Assembly: GCA_019614645.1 (NCBI GenBank)
Contig: JABWDB010000002.1
Span: 11,073,501 to 11,137,500 of the forward strand
DNA length: 64,000 nt
Direction: 5' to 3'
DNA from: Stratiolaelaps scimitus
Taxonomy: Eukaryota > Arthropoda > Arachnida > Mesostigmata > Laelapidae
Shown in pieces: positions 34,221 to 45,064 of this stretch; the stretch's first letter is position 1; every line of letters starts with the position of its first letter. Made by a program: the position numbers and the translations under genes. The notes under the pieces were generated by a model, which saw only the letters and a list, made by a program, of their open reading frames with translations, was not told where the DNA came from and ran no database searches.

Positions 34221-34234
34221 GGAGTTCACCCTCT
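34221..34234. repeat. target-site duplication, right copy
   Basis: GGAGTTCACCCTCT, identical to 33664-33677. Confidence 0.88.
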
Positions 34235-34277
34235 GCCGGCACTTTGTATTGCTATGGACCGGCAGGGGCGGAGGAGG

Positions 34278-34305
<28 letters not shown>
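34278..34305. repeat. (TA)n microsatellite
   Basis: Fourteen TA units beginning 44 bp outside the 5' end of the SINE. Confidence 0.92.
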
Positions 34306-34309
<4 letters not shown>

Positions 34310-35474
34310 TAGTGAGAGCAGTATACTCAACGAGGAGGCGTATCGTTCTGGTCGGTGTCGGTAATCGAAGCATTTCCCTAATGGCACCACGTTGGACTGT
34401 TGATACAATGTTGTACATGCATCGAAAAAGTTCACCCAATGGCGTTATAGCGTACGAAATTATCTCTTCAAGAAGGGACCTGCAAAAGTACTGCGAGTTT
34501 ACGAAGAAGAAGGGTGAGAGAATGCTGCCAAGCAAACACAGCATTTCGGATGTATTTTCCGACTCAGGGTAAATCGATGCGCTAACTTAAAATGTTCGCA
34601 ACGTTTATATTAGTACGGCAATACTCAGCCCATTAATAATAAGTCTGACGCCGAAACAATGCGCAATATCTAAACAACGATGTAGTACGATCTAGATAAA
34701 GAAGGTCTCATGACGCAGGATGACAATGACCTTTGCAGGCGCAAACCGGACACATTAAGGTGGTGTGCCTTATGCGCGTCAACTGCAATGTTTCGCGTTT
34801 GACCTATGAGGGGATATACTGATTGTAAGTAACTTATCGAGGATATACTTAGCTTCACCTACGTATACACGCAATGGGTACGCCAGAAAAGTCTTGCTGA
34901 CATAGCCAATTGTTATTAGTGCTATTTAGAAGTTTTCCACTTCGCAGAGCACATTGTAGATTTGCAGACGCTCGCAGTGCAGAGATTTACAAGAGCTTGC
35001 CAGCTACCTGTGTCAAGTCGATTGATTAAATCCGATTTCAATTATTAGCATGCCACTATAAAAATCGATCGATGCTTCTACTCTCTACACTATGCACACC
35101 ATAGGGGACTTTGCATAGAGGAGTTTGCGAGGAGGACCCTTTATGCTTCACAACCGCAGGATCATGTGGTCATTGATCTACCTCATTGTTTGCGGTTAAA
35201 TGATATCATGTCTAGCTATCGTCTAACGATGTTTACACCTTGCACAGGATGTGGTTTAAAGTACTGCTACATACAAACAATCACTACATCCTTTACCTGT
35301 TCTCGCGTCTCGTAACACACTAATATATGCGCACCATTATTCCATATTGTTCAGGATGCGGGGTCGGAATCTAACGCGGGGAATCCAGCCAGTGCGATCC
35401 AGCGCATGTGTACCTTAGCGGAGCATACTTCGACATATTCATCGGGCTGCCCTGCTTATTTATTTAATCTGCAG
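34306..35474. other. unassigned stretch
   Basis: No firm feature. A plus-strand segment after TGACCTTTGCAG| (34738) is open for about 27 codons and ends just before a GTAAGT at 34827, which is suggestive but too short. Confidence 0.4.
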
Positions 35475-36624
35475 CATCCAGAGGGCACAAATGCAGGCAA
35501 TGGGTTTCTTCTATTTATTTGTGTCTCTGAGAAAGTGTTCTTGTTCGTCCGTACAATCATACCAGCACAGAAACCAAGACAATGAAGAAATGCCGGCAGA
35601 AGAAGCGCGCTTGCCTGCAGGCGCTGCGTCATCCTCTCAACCCGACGTAGGCGCGGTGCAAACGTTCATTTCAGAATAAAACAAGCCCCGACTCAGAATC
35701 ATTTATTATCAGAGAATTGTTTGTTTAGTGGCTGTCGTACGGCTGCTATTTGCTCGCCGGTGGCGGCGGCTGCAGCAGCAGCGAAAACCAGCTGGAGACG
35801 GGTGCTTTCGCTTGGCTGAACGAAAGCCTCCAGTTCGCCGTCGCCAAGCGGCAACCCGGCGTTTCTCCCCCCGAAAGGAACCAAGCTAGGAGAAGAACGC
35901 TCACTTCGCTTGGGATGCGTGTTTCAGGATATTTCAGTCGTGTCGGGGCCATTCCTCGCTCGTCGTAAGTACTAACCCGGGCCGGAGCTAGAGCGGCCTA
36001 TGTCGGAAACCTGACAAGCCACGAAGGTGGGTTATGCTGTCAGTTACCACATGCTTTCGCAAGACCCCGTCGGCTGTGTATCTGCGTACACTGCGAGACG
36101 GGTGCTGGAGACGACCCAAGACGCACACTGGCCGACTGTAGCGCCTTCGATGACATTAGGGCCACGCACTGTGACCAAAAGATGATATGAGCGTGAACGT
36201 AGGTCCCCGAGACTTCGTGATGTACATCTACGAAGCAAAGAAACAGTGGAACAGAGGTGCAACCTGGCAGAGGTAATCCTAAGAAAAAAGGATGGGGAAC
36301 AAAGTTTTGCACAAATTATTGCGCAACGAGTTAGCGGAACCCTTGGGTACGCAGGCCGTACGGTGGTGCGAGAAGTTCCGTCTCGACAGCCATAAACAAC
36401 ATAGTGTCATCTATCTCCGCTAAAGATTTGGGCGGAGATGCTGAGTTTCAGGAGTCCGACACAGGAGTCCGAAGAGATCTGCTCTCTCGCAGGTGCACGG
36501 GAACAACATGCTTGGTACACCAATGGCTACTATTCTCATGGGACCGCACTTGTCTGTACATATGGCGAACACTACGAGAGCGACAACTGATGAAAGACTG
36601 GGCATCATCATCAGCCCATCCCCT
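35475..36624 (+). CDS. candidate three-exon gene model, unknown product
   Basis: Exon A (35475-about 35646) follows a strong acceptor, GCTTATTTATTTAATCTGCAG|. It contains an ATG at 35491 (MQAMGFFYLFVSLRK) and could leave at GAC|GTAGGC. Exon B (35729-35964) follows GAATTGTTTGTTTAG| in the matching phase 0 and runs open to a perfect donor, TCGTC|GTAAGT. It is alanine/glycine-rich at first, then basic. Exon C (36493-36624, 132 bp) lies between an excellent acceptor, CTGCTCTCTCGCAG|, and another perfect donor, CCCCT|GTAAGT; it is open in two phases, including the one set by exon B. Three good donor/acceptor pairs in order are the best gene-like evidence in the window, but no domain is recognisable and the start and end of the gene are not seen. 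Confidence 0.38.
36572..36602. repeat. 31-bp segment inside candidate exon C, copied at 37281
   Basis: Identical, base for base, to 37281-37311. Begins CTACGAGAGCGACAACTG. Both copies are in direct orientation. Confidence 0.95.
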
Positions 36625-36907
36625 GTAAGTCTGGCTTCATGTAATGGTAATTAGTTCAGTCCAAAACCAGGCTCCAAGACCAAGGCTTTCTATTTTTTTT
36701 TAGTAGAAGCCTCACATCACTGCGTCGAATACCTTACCAGTAAAGCTCGGTGTCTGTGATGGATTTTTGCCTTCAATCTCTCAATAATAAAAAAAACATA
36801 CTTTCGCTTCTCCGAGATCAGACCGGCTCGCGCCACCAACTCTCTCCCTCGCTCCTCGCTTACCCATAGATCAGTTTGACCGACGTCGACTCGTTGTTGC
36901 TACGACC

Positions 36908-36923
36908 GAGAGAGAGAGAGAGA
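36908..36923. repeat. (GA)n microsatellite
   Basis: Eight GA units. Confidence 0.85.
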
Positions 36924-36929
36924 CATGGG

Positions 36930-37163
36930 CTAGCTAGATGTCTGCACGCCCGTATTGCTGCCGGCGACCTGCCCATGGCAGGTGACGGCGTAGGGGCTCG
37001 GTAGCAGCCGGGCCGAACAAGAACCCGCAGGCGAGGGACCGTTCATCAGTGGGGCCGCTGAGGTAACTTGAGCAAAGGAGAAAGAGAATTGGGATTGCTG
37101 TCTCCCATCACCCGCTTTCGACCACCCTGTCCAATAAAGGAAACGTCCCCTGTATACTACTGA
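36930..37163 (-). CDS. candidate exon after a very pyrimidine-rich acceptor
   Basis: GCTCTCGCTGTCTCTCCGCAG| precedes a frame of about 77 codons to a TAG at 36930, containing SVVYRGRFLYWTGWSKAG and NGPSPAGSCSARLLP. It lies antisense to, and downstream of, the plus-strand model, and the tract may simply reflect local CT-rich DNA. No donor of quality; could be terminal. Unknown family. Confidence 0.23.
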   Translation of the reverse strand, partial: SVVYRGRFLYWTGWSKAGDGRQQSQFSFSFAQVTSAAPLMNGPSPAGSCSARLLPSPYAVTCHGQVAGSNTGVQTSS

Positions 37164-37257
37164 CTGCGGAGAGACAGCGAGAGCAACAAGCAACAACCAG
37201 TGCGACGCTGTGTGTGCTTGTATCCTTAGACGTATTGCTCATGCGAAAAAGAAATGA

Positions 37258-37334
37258 TAACGTCTAGCACATGATAGACCCTACGAGAGCGACAACTGAT
37301 GAAAGACTGGGACTAGCGTAACGTCTAGCACATG
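37258..37334. repeat. 16-bp direct repeats flanking a templated insertion
   Basis: TAACGTCTAGCACATG occurs at 37258-37273 and 37319-37334. The 45 bp between them contain the 31-bp copy of 36572-36602 plus 7 bp on each side. Confidence 0.92.
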
Positions 37335-38340
37335 GAAGCATGATACGGAAGGACGAACGTGCACTCAAAGTCGCTTAACATCTGGCTTCTCACTTCTTAT
37401 TTCATCACGTCCCACTTTGAAAAAAGCTGGATGACACACCAGTGGCTTTACTATTCCTCATTTAGTTTGTTCAATAGTACCTCCCCGCTGAGCATGTCGG
37501 GTTCGTGTACTTCGCTAACGTACTGTGGCCGATCTGGTATCTAAATTACTGGTCGTCTGGCGGATAGGTTCTCATCAACAATGACACACATTCACCCCAT
37601 ATGTGCCGCCGCCGTAGACCGTGATCACAACGTGCCTATCGAAATTCATTTTATCGGAATTCGCCCCACAGCTTTACAGCAACATAGTATCTTAAATAAA
37701 TAGTAATGTGTGCGTCTTTCTCTGTAATGTGCAGTGCGCCAGTGCCATGAACGCGGCCCACCATAAGTTGCCATAAGTCATCACGCGCGGCGAATGCTCG
37801 CAGCAGAAGCGATCGTTTGGTCGATTTTTTGTCCCGCCTGCATAGGGTAGTAGTAGTAGTGGCACTCTGTTGAGCTCGTCGCTGCGCCGGGTGCCACAGT
37901 GTGAGATGATTGTAGCATTTTTCTTACTCTTCCCCTTGCGTCCTTAAGTAGAATTTTCCAGGCCGAGGCAATCACCGTCGAGGTGATCGACTTCTTCTCC
38001 CTCTGTATCTCTTCTCGTTCGAGCTCTCTCCATAATCAGTATGTGTCCTTCGTCCTGTTTGTCCCTGCCTCACTGCATGCCATCGTACAGCTCCTCCGTT
38101 CGCACTCAGTCTCAGCGAGGCGGCACATCGCTGCGCAACGGTGAAACCGGCACCGGTATCGGCGCTGGTACCCACGCCGGCGTTCTTTGATAATGTCCAG
38201 AAAGAGGAAGAATCGATAGCTGCTGCTTGGGCAGAAGTCAGCCAGCGAGGCCGAACCTCAGAGACGAGATATTCGCAGCATCAAACCGTTGTCGCCTCCC
38301 GTCATCAGCAGGGACCGAGGATCAATGAGGATCGGCGTCG
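37335..38340. other. unassigned stretch, CpG-rich toward its end
   Basis: Contains a (TAG)5 run at 37847-37861 and a CG-dense block from about 37,950. No frame is preferred. Confidence 0.4.
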
Positions 38341-38385
38341 TTGTCGTCGTCTGCACATCATGTGCATATTTATCTTCTAGCTTCG

Positions 38386-38404
38386 GCGGCTGCTGCTGCT
38401 GCGG
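38386..38404. repeat. (CTG)n/(CAG)n run within open frames on both strands
   Basis: Interrupted CTG repeats. On the minus strand (38258-38500) they encode a glutamine/proline-rich stretch (QCQQRQPPQQQQPPKLE) in an 80-codon open frame. On the plus strand (38341-38586) they encode an alanine run. The minus frame looks slightly more protein-like, but no splice sites support either. Confidence 0.75.
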
Positions 38405-38550
38405 AGGCTGCCGCTGCTGGCACTGGCCGACGGGCTGCGAGAGACGATGAACTTGCTGATTGGAGGGCCCGGACTCAACTTGCTTACACAAGGCTCGCTT
38501 TCATGCGCGCCTGCCTGGTTGCCGATGATCAAATAATGAACTGTGTCGAT

Positions 38551-38568
38551 GGGTCGGTCGGTCGGTCG
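38551..38568. repeat. (GGTC)n microsatellite
   Basis: Four GGTC units ending in a CGATCG palindrome. Confidence 0.8.
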
Positions 38569-38586
38569 ATCGACGGCTTAGAATAA

Positions 38587-39312
38587 ATTAAAATATTGCA
38601 GCAGAAGTAGTGTAGCCAGCGGGCGGGCGGACGGACGCACACCGGCAGGCATACCACGGCACCGTTATGTGGAAGAGATGGGTATTGGCGGTGGTCGTTG
38701 GGGGGCGGTCGTGGTTAGTTGAGTGCTCGCACATGAGCTGAGAATGAAATCGTGCCAGAATTCGAGGTTGCGTTAGGAAGCCTCAAACGAGACCTCGACT
38801 CCCAAACGACGGTAAAGGTGGGATTTAACTCACGGTAAATTGGTAACGTTAGTTTGGATAGTGTACTAGCCGGCCAAATGCATATGTACAATATTTAGAG
38901 CACGTAGAATACGCAGACAAGTTGCAATAAAAGTCACAGTAATCATTTCAGATCAGGCGTCCACTAGTGGGTTAATCTCGCACAGAAGTGGCAAAGCGTG
39001 ACTCGTTGAACACCGTATTGCATATGTTAAATCGAGCGAGTGTAATAATTACAGGGAGCTAGAGCTAGAAGCCAGATGTTTCAGACGAGCTGTATACGTT
39101 TTATATGCAATATCAAATAGTAGCTAAGAGACCACACTGAATCCTCGGCCGAACCTGACAGCCTGACCAGGGTGACGTTGCAGCGGCATTCACAGACTGC
39201 CTTTTCCAAACGGTTGGGTGGTTCACTGACAGAGTATGCAATCATTTTGACCATGTGTGGCACCAGCAGGGCTAGTCATTCGGATACCTTTTTTTTTTAC
39301 AGATAGACTTAC
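38587..39312. other. unassigned stretch
   Basis: No supported feature. Confidence 0.5.
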
Positions 39313-39462
39313 ATTCATATGCACCACGCGTTGTGTCCGATTTGTTAGGACGAAAGGAGTATCCCCACACGCGAATATAGCCAAATTCGCAGTGGGAAGG
39401 TTCGGGCCATGCATCGAATGGTGGATTCTAATCCCCTGAGGGTTCCTGTCACTGATTGTTAC
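39313..39462 (-). CDS. candidate exon ending at a perfect GTAAGT donor
   Basis: The frame is open from 39462 and runs about 50 codons (SDRNPQGIRIHHSMHGPN, then LAIFACGDTPFVLTNRTQ) to the donor ATGAAT|GTAAGTCT (donor G at 39312). Composition and codon choice are strongly protein-like. An ATG at 39414 lies inside it. The PFVLTNRTQRVVH segment faintly resembles the stretch between protease and reverse transcriptase in gypsy-type elements, so a retroelement remnant is an alternative. No acceptor was fixed. Confidence 0.37.
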
Positions 39463-40657
39463 TTAAAAATATGTCATGACATAAACAGCTATTATATGTC
39501 GGGTACATATATATATTATTAGATAAGCATGGACATCCCAATTCAGTGATAATTTCAGGCAATGATCGAAATTTGTATGTGTGGAAACTCCTGTCCACCG
39601 TACGGTCAGCATGTCAAAGATTTTGACTGACATCGTTACGAGGGTTTGTATAATGGGATCTGTACATTTCTCACATCTGTACATATAGGAATCACAATCT
39701 GTACATATAGGGAAGTAGAAAGGATTCCTTACGGTTAATACCTTTATTAGCCTTAGCTAATATAACAGATATGTTTACACGGCACCGCTATCCCTGGTCT
39801 ACTCGTTCGTCTTTCTAGAGCGAAAAAGAGAGAGACAGAGAGAGTGAAATTAGTGTGAAGAACAATACTTCCTCACTCGATAACAGAAAGCCTTTCGCTG
39901 ATGTTCTGTGAAGATCTACAACAGGCATATCCGAAATTCGAACGAATATTTGATGCTATTGTTATTTGGTTAAAATCCATGTTATTTAGTCTAGATTTCG
40001 TTTGCGCTATTTCGTCCCGTTGTCCAACCCAACTGACTCCTGAATGTAGAACGTTCACAGGATAAGATAGAGAGGGGGGGACGTATGATTAATAGTCCTC
40101 GTTCATGAATATGTAGGTCGTTCGACCCAAATCAACACACATACAATTGCTCAAATATGACAAACATAGATAGAGAAACAGAAGCGGGGAGGCGGTATTA
40201 TTATTCAGCTTCCGTAGAATTTTAAACAGATATATTGCAATATCTCTGGGTTTGATGAACGATTTGGTATTGGCCAGTTGCTCAGGTTCGCCTTGATGAA
40301 TCGGCAGCGAAATCAATGCGTGTCCTACGCAGTAGGTCGAATGGCCTAAACCTCGAGTATTGATCTAGCGATCGTTGGCTCGGTCACGGAGCGGTGATTA
40401 CGGGCGCTTCGTCATTCGGGCAAGCAGAGAAATGATATCGTATCTCGATACGTTTACTACAACTCTGTTTGCTACTGTTTGATAAAACAAAATGACTTCT
40501 CACACCGTGAAAGAGCAGGACGGTCTATCGAGGTGTCGGAACTCGTTTTGAGACGCAGCTTTAAAATACTCGAAATGCTCACGACCGTTCCGGGAGCCGA
40601 GACATTGGCAGGTGTACTGGTGCTGCGAGGTTTCGCAACCTGCAAACAAATATTTAC
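39463..40657. other. unassigned stretch
   Basis: No supported gene. Frames on both strands overlap at 40472-40729 without evidence for either. Confidence 0.45.
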
Positions 40658-40971
40658 TCGTATTTGGGAGGGCTTGTGATTTGTTTGGTCATCGGGCCAT
40701 AGCTTAGCGACATGATATGCAAAATACAAAAGGTAAATAACGTGAAGCCATCGGCGAAGTAGTCGAAGCAGACTCTGTACACGACCTTGATACTGTAAAA
40801 GTACACAGGTCGGGACAGCATAGTCCGATATTCCACGATCGACACGTTACAATAATGATATATATACAAATCATTCAATATGTCATAAATGTCTAAAGAG
40901 AGATATAGAATGATTTCTATGCTCGTGCATAAATGCCCATTATCCTGAAAGGTGGCCAAATCTTCCATCAT
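40658..40971 (-). CDS. candidate first coding exon
   Basis: Tandem ATGs at 40971 and 40968 in good context (GGGAATGATGG) open 105 codons. The stop is the TAA of a donor, TACGA|GTAAAT (donor G at 40657). The peptide begins MMEDLATFQDNGHL and is rich in isoleucine, tyrosine and leucine, with hydrophobic runs but no clear membrane domain. At this AT content a chance frame of this length is uncommon. Product unknown. It may belong with the next minus-strand candidate upstream, although the phases do not join directly. Confidence 0.33.
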
Positions 40972-41269
40972 TCCCCCCTAGCGATTAAGAGTCATGCTGA
41001 GATTTGCTATTATATTTAGCCAATTCGTACACAGTATTCCAGTCGAAGAAGTATGTATGACCGCTCTTATTGGTATCTCAAAGAAATCGCAGCCACGAGC
41101 AGAGAGCGACTAGAAATGTCTACATTGACCCAGCATTTCTATTCGGGCAGCGTCTCGCTTCAGTTCACGTTAGCGATGACGGCGGTGGTCGTAGACGATG
41201 CCAAACAAAGTTCCGACGAAACTAATAGCTGCACATTGCGCGCCTTCTCAGAAACACACAAACGTTTAC

Positions 41270-41547
41270 ATACAGATAGATGATGTAAATAAATCTTTGC
41301 TGCAGCAAAACTGACCCACCCTGATGTGAAAGCGAAACGGTTGAAATGTATTTCCCAAGGGAACAGTTAGATACACATACGTATCTCTGTTGCATTCGAG
41401 TTTGGAGTTGGAAGCGAAGTCAAGACTCGTGGATGTTTGGCTTGAAAGAGTATGCAGCGCGTACTTAATCGAAACTACTGAGGGCCGCCTATGTACCCTG
41501 GACAGCTGAACACATCTGCCTTTCACTCGACAGAGGTCTGCGTCCAT
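41270..41547 (-). CDS. candidate first coding exon
   Basis: An ATG at 41547 (context CCTATGG) opens 93 codons beginning MDADLCRVKGRCVQLSR. The frame stays open to CTGTAT|GTAAAC (donor G at 41269), whose TAA is the frame's stop. Composition is soluble-protein-like, with cysteines at both ends (GQFCCSKDLF near the end). No domain recognised. Confidence 0.33.
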
Positions 41548-42310
41548 AGGGGAGAAGAGTCCATAGGAGAACGAAACTCGACTGAAACTGCGAAACTAGA
41601 CTGAATATTATTTGCGGCTATGAATGAGATATTCGGAAATCGTTTAATGCACGTTTAATTTATGCGTGCGCTCTCATTTTCCTCGAATCAGCTTGGAAAT
41701 GTCAAAGCCATGGCATTGGCCAACCTGTTTACCACTGTCCATGCATCACCACCACACATCTACTTCCCTGTAACGAAATACAGTAATAATTATTCCACGG
41801 TCTGGACAGAAGCTCTGTGTAATGTTGCGTCTTCAGCTACCACAGAGAATAATGTTCAATTATTCAATTTTAAAGTATGGTCGTATTGAGGATACCCATA
41901 TCTAATATAGGTTTAACCGGTGGCAGGTATTGAAAAGGGGGCTCATATCTGCAGTGAGTCTTCTTCTGGACGAACGCCTTACTGAGGGTAAGCGACTGAA
42001 AATACGGGGGTAGTCAACTAATAAAGGGAGACGATTCTGAGGGCCACTCGTGAGATAACTAAGGTCAGCAGCTGGTCAGATGTGTCCCAGATCGAAGTTT
42101 CAAATCCTGACTAAACTGAAGACCTATATTGTAGACCTATATAAGCCTCAGTTCACCTGCATGTTCCTGGATAATGCACATGTACTCCTCAATATAATCG
42201 AAAGTGTTGCGTTGAGTGTTCGATTGAATTTCACCTTCACGCATATGTGCATTCTTTGATAAGGTAAAGGTACTCTTTATATTCACACAAATCGTCGATC
42301 CCAAAAAAAT
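41548..42310. other. unassigned stretch with a weak tRNA-like segment
   Basis: Near 42064-42110 GTCAGCAGCTGGTCAG and, 20 bp on, AGTTTCAAATCCTG resemble an A box and a B box on the plus strand. A degenerate SINE head is possible. Nothing else seen. Confidence 0.3.
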
Positions 42311-42355
42311 GCATAATATGGTGGAGCTTTACAAAGTTGCCCCACCATATGATGC
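42311..42355. other. imperfect 14-bp inverted repeat
   Basis: GCATAATATGGTGG (42311-42324) pairs with CCACCATATGATGC (42342-42355) with one mismatch and a 17-bp loop. Confidence 0.8.
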
Positions 42356-43091
42356 CATTCATGCTCCTTATAGCCAGAGATCCCTGATAAACAACTCTCA
42401 TTATAAACCTTCAGGCTTAATATGTACATAAATATACATCTTCGCCAGCCTCCCCCATATATGGCACGATGATAGCTGCCCGTTGCGGGAGAAATATGCT
42501 ATCATTTTTCATGCATCCGGGAGCGTGGGTTCACTCAATCATTAGTTTTAGTTGCCTGTGTTGCACCTACAGCTATTCCTCTAGTATGTACAAATGCTAG
42601 AATTCGAACAGGAATTTGATACAAAAGAATTTCGTTTTGAATACCTGTAAGGCAGCATTACAACATAACTCATGGTGTATTTACCTACGTGTACCGTGTA
42701 CAGTGCTCAGCAGAGATGACATCGCGCTCATTGATATAGGACGCGCGCACGATCTCATCGTAAAAGCAAAATAACATCGGGGGCAAGTTCGAGAGGTGAA
42801 AGAGAGGTCACATGGAGGCCGTCACCGTCAGGCCTCCGAGCCACTGGATCGTGACTCAGAGGGTGTGTATATGGAGAAATACGAACCGAGCTCAAACTCA
42901 AGTTGGAACGGTCTACGGCCGTACATCACGCCCTGATACCTCTTGATCATGCACTCTGCTGTCATTGGATTTCTTTATTTCTCTCAGTTTTCTCTCTCCC
43001 TCGCTGTCTCTTTCTTTCGGTCTCGATCTGCCGTCGGCGAACACTTGGAATACCGCTCAGAACACTGCGCATATAAACGGATGCCCGAGCG
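42356..43091. other. unassigned stretch
   Basis: No supported gene. A pyrimidine-rich segment lies at about 42,970-43,020. Confidence 0.5.
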
Positions 43092-43166
43092 ACAACAACA
43101 ACAACAACAACAATAACAGTGACAAAATGGAAGAAGCCGGATGAATTTTAATTATTATTATTATTA
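43092..43166. repeat. (ACA)n and (TTA)n microsatellites
   Basis: (ACA)7 at 43092-43112 and (TTA)5 at about 43150-43166. Confidence 0.88.
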
Positions 43167-44173
43167 CTCTTACGCTTATCTGGCGTAAGCGTGTCAAACA
43201 CGTGTCTAGGTAGGCCTCGACGGATCAACACTTACTTAGATCAAGGAGAACGCCCAGCTTTTGCTGACTCAATTTGCATTATATTTTCTACGCTCATGGA
43301 CTTGAAGGTATCTGGACGCTGTTTGACCGGCAAACCCCCATTGAAATTCCCATTTCTACAAGCGTTGTTACAAGTGAGTACTGTGGTTCGGCGCTGGTTC
43401 GTCTATTGAACATTGTGTTTGTCAACCAAAAGAAGAAATTGCTTCCATTAGCGCTCAACGGGACCTGGTCAAAACATTTTAGCAGTACGTTTCCTGGCTT
43501 CGACAGCACCTTTTTTCGGCGCTGTTCAGCTGTGTCGTACGCGGAACGGGGGTCATTTTTGTTCTTGTTGACATTTTCAATACGTCTTCATTTTTAGGTG
43601 TATCACGGTCCTATCGCTCACTGCTCGTGTGTACGTTTTGTTCGTTAAGAACTTCTCCTACTTTAACAGAAACACCCTACCAGAAGTATAATAGAGTCGC
43701 GTTATCCCGCCGTTCCCCTACCTGTGTACTGCTGTGGAGCCAAAGCTTAACCGGCTCACGTCTTGAATGAATTTTCAGGCAATTGACTCTCCAATTGCGC
43801 GTTCTCAATTCATCCTCATACCCCTCATCACCGTTTCGCCGACTTAGAAGGACTCAGCTATCGGGCAAAGTGGCTGAGATTATGACCTCCTAAAAATGTC
43901 ACATTTACTAAGACTTGCGCTGTAAAGACGCCATTAATAATCCTAATAATAATATTCGCCTTAGCGCTTCGAGTTCGTATAAGTGTTATTATGTGTACAC
44001 AAGCGTGAGTTTGCTTGCGTGCATTTCTTGGCCCTTCCTGCATGGCGCCGGAACGTACAAAATACACACGATGATATGCGCATACTGTGTGGGATTTCAT
44101 GATTCACTGTATATTTTGTTTATATAATGAATTATAAAGTCCAGTCTGTACCTAAATCAAATTTCGCGGCAGC
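43167..44173. other. unassigned stretch
   Basis: No supported gene. A 107-codon plus-strand frame (43274-43597) has no splice or domain support. Confidence 0.45.
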
Positions 44174-44178
44174 AGCTA

Positions 44179-44217
<39 letters not shown>

Positions 44218-44219
44218 CT
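44174..44219. repeat. (TA)n microsatellite enclosed by 10-bp inverted repeats
   Basis: TA repeats at 44185-44214 are bracketed by AGCTAATATA (44174-44183) and TATATTAGCT (44210-44219), so the whole block can fold as a long AT-rich cruciform. Confidence 0.92.
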
Positions 44220-44668
44220 TTCCTTCTATCTATTTGTACATGGAAGTGGATTCACAAGTCCGCCTAGAAACTCAGGCGAACACTAAGAGGGCATTAAGAA
44301 AGGCATTCAGACTGTGGCTGCCTGGTCATTCAATTGTAGATCATTACGACTTACAAAAATGAGGCTCACCGATATTAACACGACTCACTCGATAATCACG
44401 AGAGCTGAGTCAGTTGTGACAAACTACAGAAGGGTTGATACAGCCTGTGTCTTGAGGCTGTCGGGAGAAGTACTGCACTCTACTGTGAGCAGGTTATAAG
44501 AGCTGCTGATAGATGAAATGATTGAAAGTACTGACACTGAAATGCACGAGAAGAAGTCACTTAGAGGGAATGTTGCAAGATACTACGGCCGAGTACGAGG
44601 GAAAGGCGTCGGATTGACACTATAGCCTAACTCTGAGGCGAGCTCAATAGATCACAGCTTGACTTTTT

Positions 44669-45064
44669 ATGCTTTCCCGACCCCGCACTTGCTTTATCGT
44701 TACTGGTGCTCTAGCATTATATTCGGAGCTTGGGACGGATTTATTATTCAACTCTGCGGCTAAGGGTACCCCGTATGTCACTGAGCAAGTCGTGGCCAAT
44801 CGTGTGCGCTGCTGTATTCCGATCTACTTTGGCATGTACGCGGTGACATGTTTCCGCCTGGCTAAGCGAGTTACTGTTTCACTTTATATCAGGTTAGATT
44901 TTAACAGAGGAGATGTTGGGTCGCTTGCCCGAGCGCTAACTAGCCTTGTGCATATGGAACTACCCTACGAATTTATAATACACCTGACTCTTAGGGCTCA
45001 AACAAAGTGCTCAAAACAGGCTCAATTTCGAGAAGACGACAAAACCACGTCGAAGTGTATTTGA
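44669..45064 (+). CDS. open frame of unknown status
   Basis: An ATG at 44669 opens 131 codons beginning MLSRPRTCFIVTGALALYSE. There is a hydrophobic first third and no convincing membrane topology or known motif. No splice donor marks the end (TGA after KCI). Reported for its length and ATG start only. Confidence 0.2.
   Translation: MLSRPRTCFIVTGALALYSELGTDLLFNSAAKGTPYVTEQVVANRVRCCIPIYFGMYAVTCFRLAKRVTVSLYIRLDFNRGDVGSLARALTSLVHMELPYEFIIHLTLRAQTKCSKQAQFREDDKTTSKCI

Noticed and set aside
39287..39300. T10-11 run at about 39,290 as a retroposon tail
   Set aside because: No flanking target duplication and no pol III head could be found.
44669..45064. Similarity of the 131-codon frame to a transporter family
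   Set aside because: Only scattered residues agree; hydrophobic segments do not form the expected membrane topology.
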